Assembly (NCBI GenBank): GCA_029990175.1
Contig: JARKIP010000035.1
Coordinates: 39,260,001 to 39,324,000, forward strand
Reading direction: 5' to 3'
DNA length: 64,000 nt
DNA from: Petunia secreta
Taxonomy: Eukaryota; Streptophyta; Magnoliopsida; Solanales; Solanaceae
Positions 1 to 8,664 of the stretch are shown piece by piece. Each line of letters starts with the position of its first letter. The first letter of the stretch is position 1. Position numbers and translations under genes: made by a program. The notes beneath the pieces were generated by a model that had not been told where the DNA came from, did no database searches, and saw only the letters and a list, made by a program, of their open reading frames with translations.

Positions 1-1
1 T

Positions 2-505
2 TCCAAGAAAAACAAAGGACGCAAGAAGGTGGAACTCAAGAAGGGTGACTATGTGTGGGTGCACTTCCGGAAAGAAAGGTTTCCAAACCTTAGAAAAGGG
101 AAGTTAGCACCCCGTGGCGATGGCCCATTCCAAGTGCTTTCAAAGATAAACAACAACGCCTATGTGGTCGACTTGCCAAGTGAGTATCAAGTTTCTAATA
201 CTTTTAATGTTTGTGACTTGGTTCCTTTGGATGTAGGTGATGATGCGGTCGTGGGTGATGATGCCTCAATTTCGAGGACGAAATCTTCTCAAGAAGGGGA
301 GGATGATGAGACCCAAACCCCCACAAGACCATTCACACGTAGCCAAGCTAAGGAGATCCAAGGAGTACACATACACTTGGTGAGGAAGGGCCTTGAAGAA
401 GGAAGCGATTGGAAGCCATTCCGGGTGCTCAAACTAGGCCTCACGCCTAAGGAAGAAGAGAGCCCAGCAGAGCTAGGCGCCCCGCCTAGGGAGCTCACTG
501 CCTAA
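2..505 (+). CDS. Gypsy polyprotein C-terminus (integrase tail), partial
   Basis: Open from the left edge, frame starting at base 2. The sequence shows the integrase C-terminal DNA-binding (GPY-type) region with GDYVWVHFRKERFP, KLAPRGDGPFQVL and YVVDLPSEY, then an acidic tail. The core, RT and gag are outside the window. The tail reads through the polypurine tract (SSQEGEDDE) and about 67 codons into the 3' LTR, where it ends in low-complexity Leu-Gly-Ala-Pro-Pro sequence made by the LTR minisatellite. A near-identical tail lies at 47166-47801 on the minus strand. No chromodomain is visible in this part. Confidence 0.85.
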   Translation, partial: SKKNKGRKKVELKKGDYVWVHFRKERFPNLRKGKLAPRGDGPFQVLSKINNNAYVVDLPSEYQVSNTFNVCDLVPLDVGDDAVVGDDASISRTKSSQEGEDDETQTPTRPFTRSQAKEIQGVHIHLVRKGLEEGSDWKPFRVLKLGLTPKEEESPAELGAPPRELTA

Positions 506-685
506 GGCCCAGCAAAGCACCAGGCGCCCCACCTGGCTAGGCGCCCAGCCTAGCTGAAGGCCAAGCCAGGCGCCCCGCCTAGCTTCAGGCGCCCAGCCTA
601 GCTGAAGGCCAAGCCAGGCGCCCAGCCTAGCTTCAGCATGTTCCAGGCGCCCCTCCCAGCCCCAGGCGCCCCTCCTAGCTGCTGA
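470..685 (+). repeat. GC-rich minisatellite in LTR U3
   Basis: Irregular tandem copies of a unit close to AGGCGCCCCGCCTAGC, interleaved with AGCTGAAGGCCAAGCC. GGCGCC is itself palindromic. Equivalent arrays occur in the LTRs of families B and C and in the C leader. Confidence 0.85.
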
Positions 686-779
686 ACTTATGTTTCTTTT
701 ACTATTTTGCCCTACGTGGCTTATTTGATGAACCTTATTAGTAAGGGTAATTAAGTCTTTGTGTAAGCTTGGGAAAAAC

Positions 780-787
780 TATAAATA
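780..787 (+). promoter_or_regulatory. TATA box of family A LTR
   Basis: tataaata in the LTR between the GC-rich minisatellite and the conserved downstream part. This fits the U3/R boundary of a Pol II LTR promoter. Confidence 0.55.
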
Positions 788-1103
788 CCCAAGCCTAGCT
801 TATTTTACACTTAGCTTATTATTGATGATTAATGAATGTTGAACATGAGCAAGGCTCTTGGTTATTGAATGAAACCTTTTGTTTTGGGACTTGTAGTTCT
901 TCTAGCGGATCTAGATGAATACTCTTCCTCTCCGACCATTCTACTTGCGTGCTCGCGTTAGCTCGAGGGTAGTTGCATAGCGTAGGTGTTCTTGTCCTTT
1001 TCTCGGGGTGTAACGGAACAAGTTCTCCGTTGCTACTTGGGACTAGAGATCGAGTTACGTCTCGTTCTTTATCTTTTACTTTTTCCGCGTTTGATTCTCA
1101 TCA

Positions 1104-1924
1104 GGGTGTTAGAGGCTATTCCGGCACTTAGGCTAAGGGAATACCCTAAGGAGAAGACAATACCACGGATGAAACGTTGGTTGGGGGATAAGGTAGAAAA
1201 GGACCCAGATGCAGTGTTCCAGCATGTTGACATCCAGGTAGGATTTCTTTTACTCCCCAGTTCTTTCACATTCAACACTGCATTATTTGCTTAAACATTA
1301 GTAGTGATGTTTAAACATTACACAAAATGTTTAAACATTATACTAAATGTTTAAACACCTGTACTGATGTTTAAATGTTACAATAAATGCTTAAACATTA
1401 GTAGTGATGTTTAAACATTACACGAAATGTTTAAACATTAGTCGTGATGTTTAAACACTGGTACTGATGTTTAAATGTTACAATAAATGCTTAATCATTA
1501 GTTTTAACATTTGTGGTTATTTTATTGCAGGAGGTGCACCCTTACCTCGTACCCACACCCAAAGAGTTGAGGGATGTGCTGCATGACTTTGTGCCATTTG
1601 AGGATGTAGAAGACATGGTGATTGATGGCTTGATGCAGGAGTTAGATGGGGTGACAATGTTGAGGAAACAAGCTGTTGTTCCTAACACCCCTCTAGAACA
1701 TGTTGTGCTAAGTCGTGGTGCAATGTTGACGGGATACAGTGGGGGCAAGGGTGCTGATCTTTTTGGAGCAAGTGGAAGAGAGTACACTGGAATTGCTGGG
1801 GATCTTTTTGGATATGCTAGAAGGAAGGATGAGGGTAGAGGAGGAGTTATTGGAAGAGAAGAAGATGGCAGCAGTAGAGGACCTGCAAGAAGAAAAGAAG
1901 ATGGTGGAAGTACTAGAGGAGTAG
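1104..1924 (+). pseudogene. DUF1985/Ulp1-type MULE accessory gene, broken fragment
   Basis: Two exons are readable. The first (1104-1237) encodes LEAIPALRLREYP and an IPRMKRWLGDK stretch. The second (1531-1924) begins EVHPYLVPTPKEL and continues DFVPFEDVEDMVIDGLMQEL. The order EAIPAL, PRMxRW, V-PYLVPT, PF-D matches the region after DUF1985 in plant MULE-associated Ulp1 genes. A gtagga donor at 1238 and a tttattgcag acceptor ending at 1530 join them in phase 0. The 5' part is cut by LTR A1 and the 3' part by a gypsy fragment at about 1925, so neither the start nor the protease domain remains. The last third is a low-complexity Glu/Arg/Gly stretch. Assignment rests on remembered family motifs. 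Confidence 0.6.
1281..1500 (+). repeat. Palindrome array 1 (intron of accessory gene)
   Basis: Period-20 array of ATGTTTAAACAT plus an 8-bp spacer, filling most of the 293-bp intron at 1238-1530. A five-unit higher-order repeat of exactly 100 bp starts at 1289 and 1389, with a third partial copy at 1489, marked by GCTTAAACATTAGTAGTG. Confidence 0.9.
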
Positions 1925-2739
1925 TTGTGTGGATAAGGTTGTCTTCCTTGGGTTTGTTGTGAGTGCCCGAGGAGTGGAGGTGGATGAGTCTAAGGTAGAG
2001 GCCATACGTGATTGGCCTACTCCTACTACCGTGACTCAAGTGAGGAGCTTTCATGGTCTCGCAAGCTTTTATAGGCGATTTGTGAGGGACTTTAGCTCCA
2101 TTGCCGCTCCACTCACCGAATTGGTGAAGAAAGACCAACCGTTTGTTTGGGGAGAGCCTCAAGAGAAGGCCTTCCATGAATTGAAAAGTAGGTTGAGTAC
2201 CGCCCCTCTATTGCAATTGCCCGACTTCGGAAAGGCATTTGAGGTTGAATGTGATGCCTCGGGGGTGGGAATTGGTGGTGTATTAATGCAAGATAGCAAA
2301 CCCATCGCCTACTTTAGTGAGAAATTGAAAGGGGCCTCCTTGAACTATTCTACATATGACAAGGAGTTGTATGCCCTTGTGAGAGCCCTTGCCCATTGGC
2401 AACACTATCTTTGGCCTCGTGAGTTTGTAATCAAGAGTGACCATGAGTCACTCAAGCATTTGAGAGGCCAAGAGAAGCTCAATAAGAGACATGCCAAGTG
2501 GGTTGAATTCATTGAGTCCTTTCCCTATGTGATTCAATATAAGAAAGGGAAGGACAATGTTGTGGCGGATGCGCTTTCGAGAAAGTTTGCTCTAGCCACC
2601 ACTCTCACCTCTAAGCTCATGGGTTTTGAGAGCATTAAATTGATGTATGCTCATGACCCAAAGCTAAAGAGTGTCCATGACGCTCTAGAGAAGGGGGAGA
2701 GAGTTGAGAAATACCAATGGGTCAATGGTTATATCATAA
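1925..2739 (+). pseudogene. Gypsy RT-RNase H fragment trapped in the MULE
   Basis: Uninterrupted reading frame (from 1929) for the RT thumb and RNase H of a plant Ty3/gypsy polymerase. It starts [11 protein letters not shown], continues [18 protein letters not shown] and [16 protein letters not shown], has the RNase H acidic motif [11 protein letters not shown] and ends soon after VVADALSR. No LTR, PBS, integrase or target duplication flanks it. It is out of frame with the upstream accessory exon and passes directly into palindrome array 2. It looks like filler or captured DNA rather than a retrotransposon insertion. Identity is certain; origin is inferred. Confidence 0.85.
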
Positions 2740-3120
2740 TATGTTTAAACATTTGATGAAATGTTTAAACATATTGTCATATGTTTCAAACATCTGTATT
2801 GATGTTTAAACATACGATCAGATGTTTTAAACATCTCGTACGATGTGCAACATCTCACGAAATGTTAAACATCAGAGGGTGATGTTTTGTCTATTTGGCA
2901 GAATCTTAAACATCTTCCATGATGTTTAAACATCACGTGTGATGATATGTTTAAACATCCCATGTGATGTTTAAACATAACATGATATGTTTAAACATCA
3001 TGAGAAATGTTTAAACATAACATATTATGTTTAAGTAAATTAGTGAGATCGTAAACATAACGAAATATGTTTAAACATCGTGTTAAATGTTTAAGATTCC
3101 GCCTGCTTGTTAAAACATTG
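2738..3120 (+). repeat. Palindrome array 2
   Basis: About 18 units of ATGTTTAAACAT or decayed forms at about 20-bp spacing, each followed by a different 7-9-bp spacer. It starts immediately at the right edge of the gypsy fragment. Between the array and the small gene (3121-3337) is AT-rich DNA with no recognisable feature. Confidence 0.9.
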
Positions 3121-3337
3121 CAAGTACTAAACTAAACTGCTGAAGACGCAGTTGTAAAAAAGAGACTAAACGACTACATTAAATAATAGTAGAGTTTACG
3201 ACGTACGGATATAAAGTTTATAACATAATAATACGTTACATGATATAAAGTCTACATGATATAAAGTTTACAATATAATAATATGTTAAATACGGAAACT
3301 AAGGTAATATATAACAACTTAAAATATATCATAAACT

Positions 3338-3622
3338 TCATTCGCCTTCAATCTCCAGGTCCAGTTCATCCAAAATTTGTGCAATTATTTGCATGACCCT
3401 TCGGTGATCCCTTGCGTGCCTGTACCTTAAACGCCATAAATCTGCTCGTACTGCTTCTATGGCTCGATTCATCTCTGCCATGTCGTCCTTTAGAATTGAA
3501 ACTTCCCAATTTATATTGCCTCGTCGTTCACCTTGTGGCGCATTCTGTATTGGTTGGTTGTGACGTGATGCCTGATCACTATTGCCAACCTGCAAGGGGT
3601 CGTTTGATCCTACTTCAGACAT
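3338..3622 (-). CDS. Small unknown protein, predicted helical, within MULE
   Basis: 94 residues, ATG at 3622. I do not recognise the family. The first 35 residues are polar and rich in Asn/Gln/Gly (MSEVGSNDPLQVGNSDQ). Residues about 38-94 are charged and predicted helical, with heptad-like spacing (DDMAEMNRAIEAVRADLWRL, then IAQILDELDLEIEGE). A TATA box at 3689-3696 lies 67 bases upstream of the ATG, in the right place for a short plant 5' leader. The gene is flanked by arrays 2 and 3 and lies downstream of, and collinear with, the transposase. It may be a MULE accessory protein (inference). No stop or frameshift interrupts it. Confidence 0.55.
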   Translation of the reverse strand: MSEVGSNDPLQVGNSDQASRHNQPIQNAPQGERRGNINWEVSILKDDMAEMNRAIEAVRADLWRLRYRHARDHRRVMQIIAQILDELDLEIEGE

Positions 3623-3688
3623 ATTTATGTTGTTGAAGTTGTTGGTGATGGAAAATTCACATATACTGTTGGTGCATATAGTGTTGGG

Positions 3689-3696
3689 TATTTATA
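3689..3696 (-). promoter_or_regulatory. TATA box of the small MULE gene
   Basis: Reads tataaata on the minus strand, within ctataaataccca, 67 bases before the ATG at 3622. It is the main reason to treat the small reading frame as an expressed gene. Confidence 0.5.
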
Positions 3697-3844
3697 GGAT
3701 GTCAATGTGGTTTTTAAAAGTCACCCTTTATACTTTAAGAGGCACCTTGTGGAATGAATGTGTCTTTTCAGTGCAGTCGTGCAGTTTTGAAATGTGACTT
3801 TTCAGGAGAACCCGTCTTTTCAGTGTAGACGTTTAGTTTTCCAC

Positions 3845-4080
3845 AGTTACTGTGAAACATCCGTCGTGATGTTTAAACATCCAGTGGGATGTTTAATATA
3901 TTAGGTGGAATCTCAAACATTTCATAATATGTTTACACATTACACGTGATGTTGAAACATATTAACTTATGTTTAAACATTCGATCTAATGTGTATACAT
4001 CTCCACTGATGTTTAAACATAGTTCAAGATGTTTAAACATTGTGTTATATGTTTAAACATTGTGCAGGATGTTTGGAACA
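3845..4080 (+). repeat. Palindrome array 3
   Basis: About 11 units of the ATGTTTAAACAT/8-bp spacer pattern between the small gene's promoter side and the transposase 3' end. Spacers differ between neighbours. 4081-4278 is AT-rich and probably transposase 3' UTR. Confidence 0.9.
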
Positions 4081-4278
4081 GACTCAAGTGCGATCAAACA
4101 TTTTATATGGATCAAGGAAACATGCAAAGAATAAGGAAACAAGACACACCTTAATAACTTAATACAAACATAAATAAAGGATTGTCTAAATAGAGATTAC
4201 ATATTAAAGGATTGTCTAAAAAGAGGTTCAGAAATTCAACAACAAACACCCAAATAAAAGGATTGTTCAAAGCAGCAG

Positions 4279-6680
4279 CTAAACACTTGTGGGATCGTTC
4301 TGACTTGGTCTTGTAACTGTTGGGCAGGTAGTTTTTTTGTGGCCAAGCTTTTTGCAAATCCCGCATTTGTTTCTCCTCTTTTTGAATCGCTCCCCAACGG
4401 ATGGAATTCTCTTCATCCTCCTTCTTCCACGGCCAAGTTTCAAGTAAGGGCTAGGTAATTTCCATTCCTTAAGCTCTTGAGGACAGTCATGCCAACATTG
4501 TTCATCCGGAACTGGATAGATTGGTTCGGCATATGCAAGCAAGTAGGAATCTACATAATAATATGGCGACGTGTATTTATAGATTTTCCTCCCAAACTCA
4601 TCTGGATACTTCAACCTCATAGCTGCCATAGCATGTGGACAAGGTATCTTGTCCAAATCAAACCGCTTGCAAGTACATGTCCTGTTGTGTAGGTCCACCT
4701 CATAAGTCATATTTGTTGGACCTCCTCCTTTAACTTTGAAAAAATAGGTATTCACTCGATGCACCAAAAGCTTGCTGCCCAATAAATTGTTGGCTGTTAT
4801 CACCTCCTCGATTAAGGGGACACAAGTGTTCGAACTGTTCAAAAATTCCATGCGCCTCTGAAGAAACTTTTCAGCATAGTTCTCGCTTATAGCATTGAAA
4901 AGCGCATCAATTGGAAATTCTTTGTGATTCCTGAACATTGAGTTAACCGACTCGGCAATGTTTGTGGTCATCACATTGAACCTACAATATTAACAAACAA
5001 TAAACAAGAAATGCAGTCACACATACTGGAACATTCGTTAATATGTTTAAACATCCAACACTATGTTTCAAACATCAACAATAATGTTTCAAACATCTAA
5101 GTATATGTTTGGTGTAATAAGCTGTACCTATTTCCAGGGAAGTGTGCTCTGCTCCACTTCTCAACCCCAAGATCAACCAGGTAGTTGGATACCCTCGGGT
5201 CAATTTCCTCAATTTCTTTCAAATGCTTATCAAACTGAGCAACCGTATACGCCTCCGCTGCGGTAATGTACTTACCAATTAAATCTCCACAATGAAAAGT
5301 CGTGCGGAGGTTCTCACCAAGGTGCCTCATGCAATAACCATAGTTAGCAAATGGGAAAACCTTACAAACAGCTTTTTCAATGCTTCTGTGCCTGTCGGAG
5401 ATAATGCACAACTCATCATCGTCCGGGACTATTCCGACCAATTGCTCAAAAAAGAATTCGTAGGCGGCATCGCACTCTTTATCAACTACACAAAATGCAA
5501 GAGGAAAGATGTGATTTTGAGCATCCTGACCGACAGCGGACAACAACACTCCACCATATGGACCCGTCAAAAAAGTGCCATCAACAGCCAGCACTTTTCT
5601 AATAGTCTTAAACCCCCTGATCCACGATCCGTAAGAAACAAAAAAATACAGAAACCTCCCTTGTTCATCAACCTGTAATGCTGTCTTGCTTCCTTCATTT
5701 GACTGCCGAATCATATAGCTGTATGCACCAAGAATGGCATAGCCATGTTCGGGTGACCCCCTTGCCAAAGACTTTGCAATGTTGCTGCCCTTGAGACACT
5801 TCCAATAGCTTATTTTGCAACCCAACTCTGCTAGAACTGCATCCTTGATTTCTTTGGTGGATGGTGCTTTTCCATCATGAAATCTGTTCTTCATGTACTC
5901 TCCAACAACATTGCACGTGGCGTGTGGATGATGACTTTTAGAATGCTCAGAACCACAAGTGTGCTGGCTGTTGTAGACCGTGATATAAAACATGTCACAG
6001 CTCTTGTACTTCATGGCTCGAATCCACCAGTGGCAATTCTTGTCCACACATCTAGCACAAAATACATTCTTCTTATTCTTCACATACTGAAAATAGAAAG
6101 GCACTCTCACTGCAGCAAGCTTCAACAGCACAACCAACTCGCGCTTGTTCGTGAATGTTTGCCCTGTGTAGAAACCAGTGCCGTCCGGCCGAGTGTGGCT
6201 GCCTTGTGATGGTATTGAATCAGGAAACTGTACCTCATTATCTTCTTGGATTTCTTTTGCTTCTTCATCTTCTTCCTTCTCAGCCACATTCATATTTAGT
6301 GAAGCCTCCTCTACAATGTCATCCAACCCATGATTTTGTTCATTAGAATTTTCAGTCCGAGGAACCACATTTACACGTAGAGTGGGCCTAGAACCAGATG
6401 CATCCACATCAGCCATAAAAAGAGAGACATCAATATCATTCCTAATGTGAGAGGGTGCAGTCTTTTGCTTTACAATGCTCAACAAGTACGTAATAGATAG
6501 ATCCCTCGGATCATCAAGAATTCCCCAACTTTGAATGATTTTTTCAACCAGCTCATTATAAGTAACCTGCTTACTAACAAGAATAGGTCTACTCTCTTTC
6601 ACAACGGGAACCCAAACAAAACTTTTAGCTTTCTCCACCCATTCGCCGAGATAATCAACTACCAATAATACGGGCCCCAT
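4279..6680 (-). CDS. MULE (MuDR-type) transposase, two coding exons
   Basis: Exons 6680-5128 and 4981-4279 join across a GT-AG intron (4982-5127) inside GN-R-FNVMTTNIAES, giving 751 codons plus stop with no interruption. Order: N-terminal PB1-like region, acidic linker, a zinc-binding FAR1/MuDR-type region (FYTGQTFTNKRELV through CARCVDKNCHWW and HTCGSEHSKSHH), and the MULE DDE domain with D367 (VDGTF), D429 (ISDRH) and the C-x2-H motif YCMRHLGENL. Exon 2 has the SWIM zinc finger (CTCKRF...CPH) and a terminal CCHC knuckle (CGICKKLGHKKTTC). It binds element ends and catalyses cut-and-paste transposition in the nucleus. A cttcag acceptor just before the ATG (6694-6689) suggests an upstream 5' UTR intron covering array 5. 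It appears coding-competent. Confidence 0.9.
5028..5112 (+). repeat. Palindrome array 4 (transposase intron)
   Basis: Four palindrome units, two with the variant ATGTTTCAAACAT, fill most of the 146-bp transposase intron (4982-5127). Confidence 0.85.
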
Positions 6681-6799
6681 TATTTGTCCTGAAGATACAA
6701 AGAGGGTCTAAATTAGATCCTTATAGCATAAATTTCATAATACAATTGTTTATAGAAGCCATATTCACAAAAAATGAAAGGTACTGCTTCAAACATTCT

Positions 6800-7225
6800 G
6801 TAAAAAAATTTACAGTGTTTATACATCGACACAAATGTTTAAACATATTTTTAGATGTTTAAACATCATGCATGATGTTTGAATATGATTCAGGATTACT
6901 AAACATCATTGAGGTTGTTTAAACATCAGTTAAAATGTTTAAACATTTGGACTTATGTTTAAACATCATGCATGATGTTTGAATATTTAGCATGATTACT
7001 AAACATCAATGAGAATGTTTAAACATACGATCATATGTTTAAACATTTGGACTTATGTTTAAACATCCTCAATGATGTTTAGTAATCCTGATTTATATTC
7101 AAACATCATGCATGATGTTTAAACATAAGTCCAAATGTTTAATGGTTTAAACATACGCTCAGCATTAGCACATATGTTTAAACATATGATACGATGTGCA
7201 CAAAAACATCAACGAGATGTTTAAA
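6800..7225 (+). repeat. Palindrome array 5 upstream of transposase
   Basis: The largest array, with about 20 units of ATGTTTAAACAT and variants, upstream of the transposase ATG and probably inside a 5' UTR intron. It has higher-order structure: the segment CATCATGCATGATGTTTGAATAT occurs at about 6864 and 6962, and in inverse orientation near 7098-7120. 7226-7539 holds no recognisable gene. Confidence 0.9.
6939..7142. repeat. Imperfect inverted repeat inside array 5
   Basis: About 70-75 bp at 6939-7012 (AAATGTTTAAACATTTGGAC to ACTAAACATCAATGAG) is closely matched by the reverse complement of 7068-7142. The loop is about 55 bp. Transcribed, it would fold as a long hairpin. Confidence 0.7.
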
Positions 7226-7539
7226 CATCAACCATCTCGTCGACGGATGTTTGACCAGAAACCAAACCCAGTTCTTCAAAATTCTCAATCCGGTAGCTTT
7301 TAGCTTCAAATCAAATTTCTCGACTATAAAGTTAAAGAACACTTACCAGAGACCAAATGTGGCTGAAAATCCAAGGCGATTAGTTGAGATTCGTGTTGTA
7401 AATGGCTGAGCAAATTTTGACAATTCTCAATTTTTTTTGGAACAAATCTTTTGCAAATACACAATATACTTGTAAATAGTTGTTGAATCTACTTTGGGGA
7501 GCTGATAATGAACCAAAAAAGCAAAAAAAATGGCCGGAA

Positions 7540-7711
7540 ACTCGCCGGAATCGGCGGAGCAGTGATGCGGAAGGTGGGGGACGGCGGGGGTGGGAGTTTT
7601 TGGGTGGGAAATATTTTTTGCCATTTTGGGGGGGTAAAATGAGGGTTTAACTTTGGGTGCAAAGTGTAAACTTAAAAACTTGAGGGTTAAGTTTGTATGC
7701 ATCTTTTACCC
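7540..7711 (-). repeat. Candidate MULE right terminal repeat
   Basis: Read inward on the minus strand from 7711 it begins GGGTAAAAGATGCATAC and continues with runs such as AACTTAACCCTCAAG and AAGTTAAACCCTC. This is the composition of many plant MULE ends. The next 9 bases outside (AATTAACAC) would be the target duplication. The left partner is not in the window, so the call is unproven. Confidence 0.35.
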
Positions 7712-8280
7712 AATTAACACTAATCCTAATGGAGGACCCTCTACCTATTTTTTAAAACTTGAGGCCCTTTTCATTATTATATAACTTGCTTGGGACCTTT
7801 TTTTAAACTTACCCGTCTCTATAGGGAAACCATTTGGGTTTACTAAGGGTATATGAAATACCCAAAACGACCTCCTAAAGGATCTTAACGAATAATGTTG
7901 TACGAACAGGATGAGCTGGAGATGGGACCAGCTTTTTTCGAATTTTTTGGGGGGAAATTAGGTTATCGGGTCAGGATATTTGGGAATTGGCTTAGGGATT
8001 TAGGCGTGGGTGCTGAATTGGGGAGGGGTTCATATGTGTAATGGGTATATATGTATTATTTACGCAAATAGGCTGGTGTTTAGACCTAAAATGAGTTTAT
8101 TAAAAATAAATTAAGAAAATAGAGTAATTGCGCATATAGGTACAAATTAAGGCCGTATTTTATACATTTATCCCTTTTCTTTGAATTTACTTAATTACTT
8201 TTAACTTTTCAAAATTGATTTTAATTTCAAAAGTAATTATACTTTAATTGAAATATCCGGGACAAAATTGGGTGTCAACA
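7712..8280 (-). repeat. Inverted Ogre/Tat-like LTR relic
   Basis: On the minus strand it begins TGTTGACACCCAATTTTGTCCC at 8280, the same LTR terminus as element D at 35955 and 45186. After this terminus the sequence diverges from D, so it is a different family member or subfamily. The distal end is not resolved. No coding sequence is visible. Confidence 0.5.
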
Positions 8281-8664
8281 ACAAGCAATAATGGAGAAAA
8301 GCCATGTAAATCTTATTCCTTAAGAGTAGCTGAAGTTGCTGGTGTATCCAAAGAGATGTACAATACAATGTAAGGAGGGGGTATTTATAATAGTGATACC
8401 CAGTCCTAAATAAGATAAAATACAAATACTACTAGGGCCATGGGCCTACAACTCAAGGCAGTGGTATACTAAACCCTAACTAGGAGACTGTAAACCCTAG
8501 GCGACAGGATGCGTGAGCTGCACCCTGTGGCCAAACCACTTAAACAGTCATTGGCTCTAGGAGCGGGCGTTATCCTCAGTGCCCGGTGACTTGTAGGATA
8601 AGTTTAGTCTTGCCAGTTGGACTCGTATCCCCGTAACAATAGGTGACGTATTTTCGCCCACACA
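8281..8664 (-). repeat. Element E 3' LTR, truncated
   Basis: Aligns with 55985-56343: shared stretches include the GGGCCATGGGCCTACAACTC region and CAGTGCCCGGTGACTTGTAGG. It ends CCACACA at 8664, as the right copy does. Compared with 55714-56343 it lacks the distal part and carries an internal deletion after ATAATGGAGAAAAG. Confidence 0.75.

Larger units (their letters stand above)
1..1103 (+). mobile_element. Family A Ty3/gypsy element, 3' end (A1)
   Basis: The 3' end of a plus-strand LTR retrotransposon whose 5' part lies outside the window. It comprises the integrase C-terminal coding region, a polypurine tract (about 290-303) and a complete 3' LTR. The same LTR family recurs on the minus strand at 46541-48873. 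The insertion interrupts the accessory gene of the MULE that starts at 1104, so A1 is younger than that MULE. The matching target duplication would be outside the window. Confidence 0.85.
304..1103 (+). repeat. LTR of family A (A1, 3' LTR)
   Basis: Starts TGATGAGACCC directly after the purine run AAGAAGGGGAGGA and ends TTGATTCTCATCA. The ends form the inverted pair TGATGAGA/TCTCATCA. A TATA box (tataaata) lies at 780-787. The downstream R/U5 part is strongly similar to the reverse complement of 46541-46860 and 48032-48350. Confidence 0.85.
1104..7711. mobile_element. Mutator-like element (MULE) with accessory genes
   Basis: Contains a spliced minus-strand MuDR-type transposase (4279-6680), a small minus-strand gene (3338-3622) and a plus-strand fragment related to the DUF1985/Ulp1 accessory genes of plant MULEs (1104-1924). 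The palindrome arrays run through all of it and stop at about 7225, supporting a single unit. The right end is placed at a candidate terminal repeat ending at 7711. The left end is lost behind the A1 insertion. The unit is established; the exact ends are inference. Confidence 0.7.

Noticed and set aside
1281..7225. Repeat-spacer layout resembling a CRISPR array
   Set aside because: Plant DNA, repeat of only 12 bp, spacers of 8 bp, arrays inside introns, no cas-like gene. CRISPR-like only in appearance.
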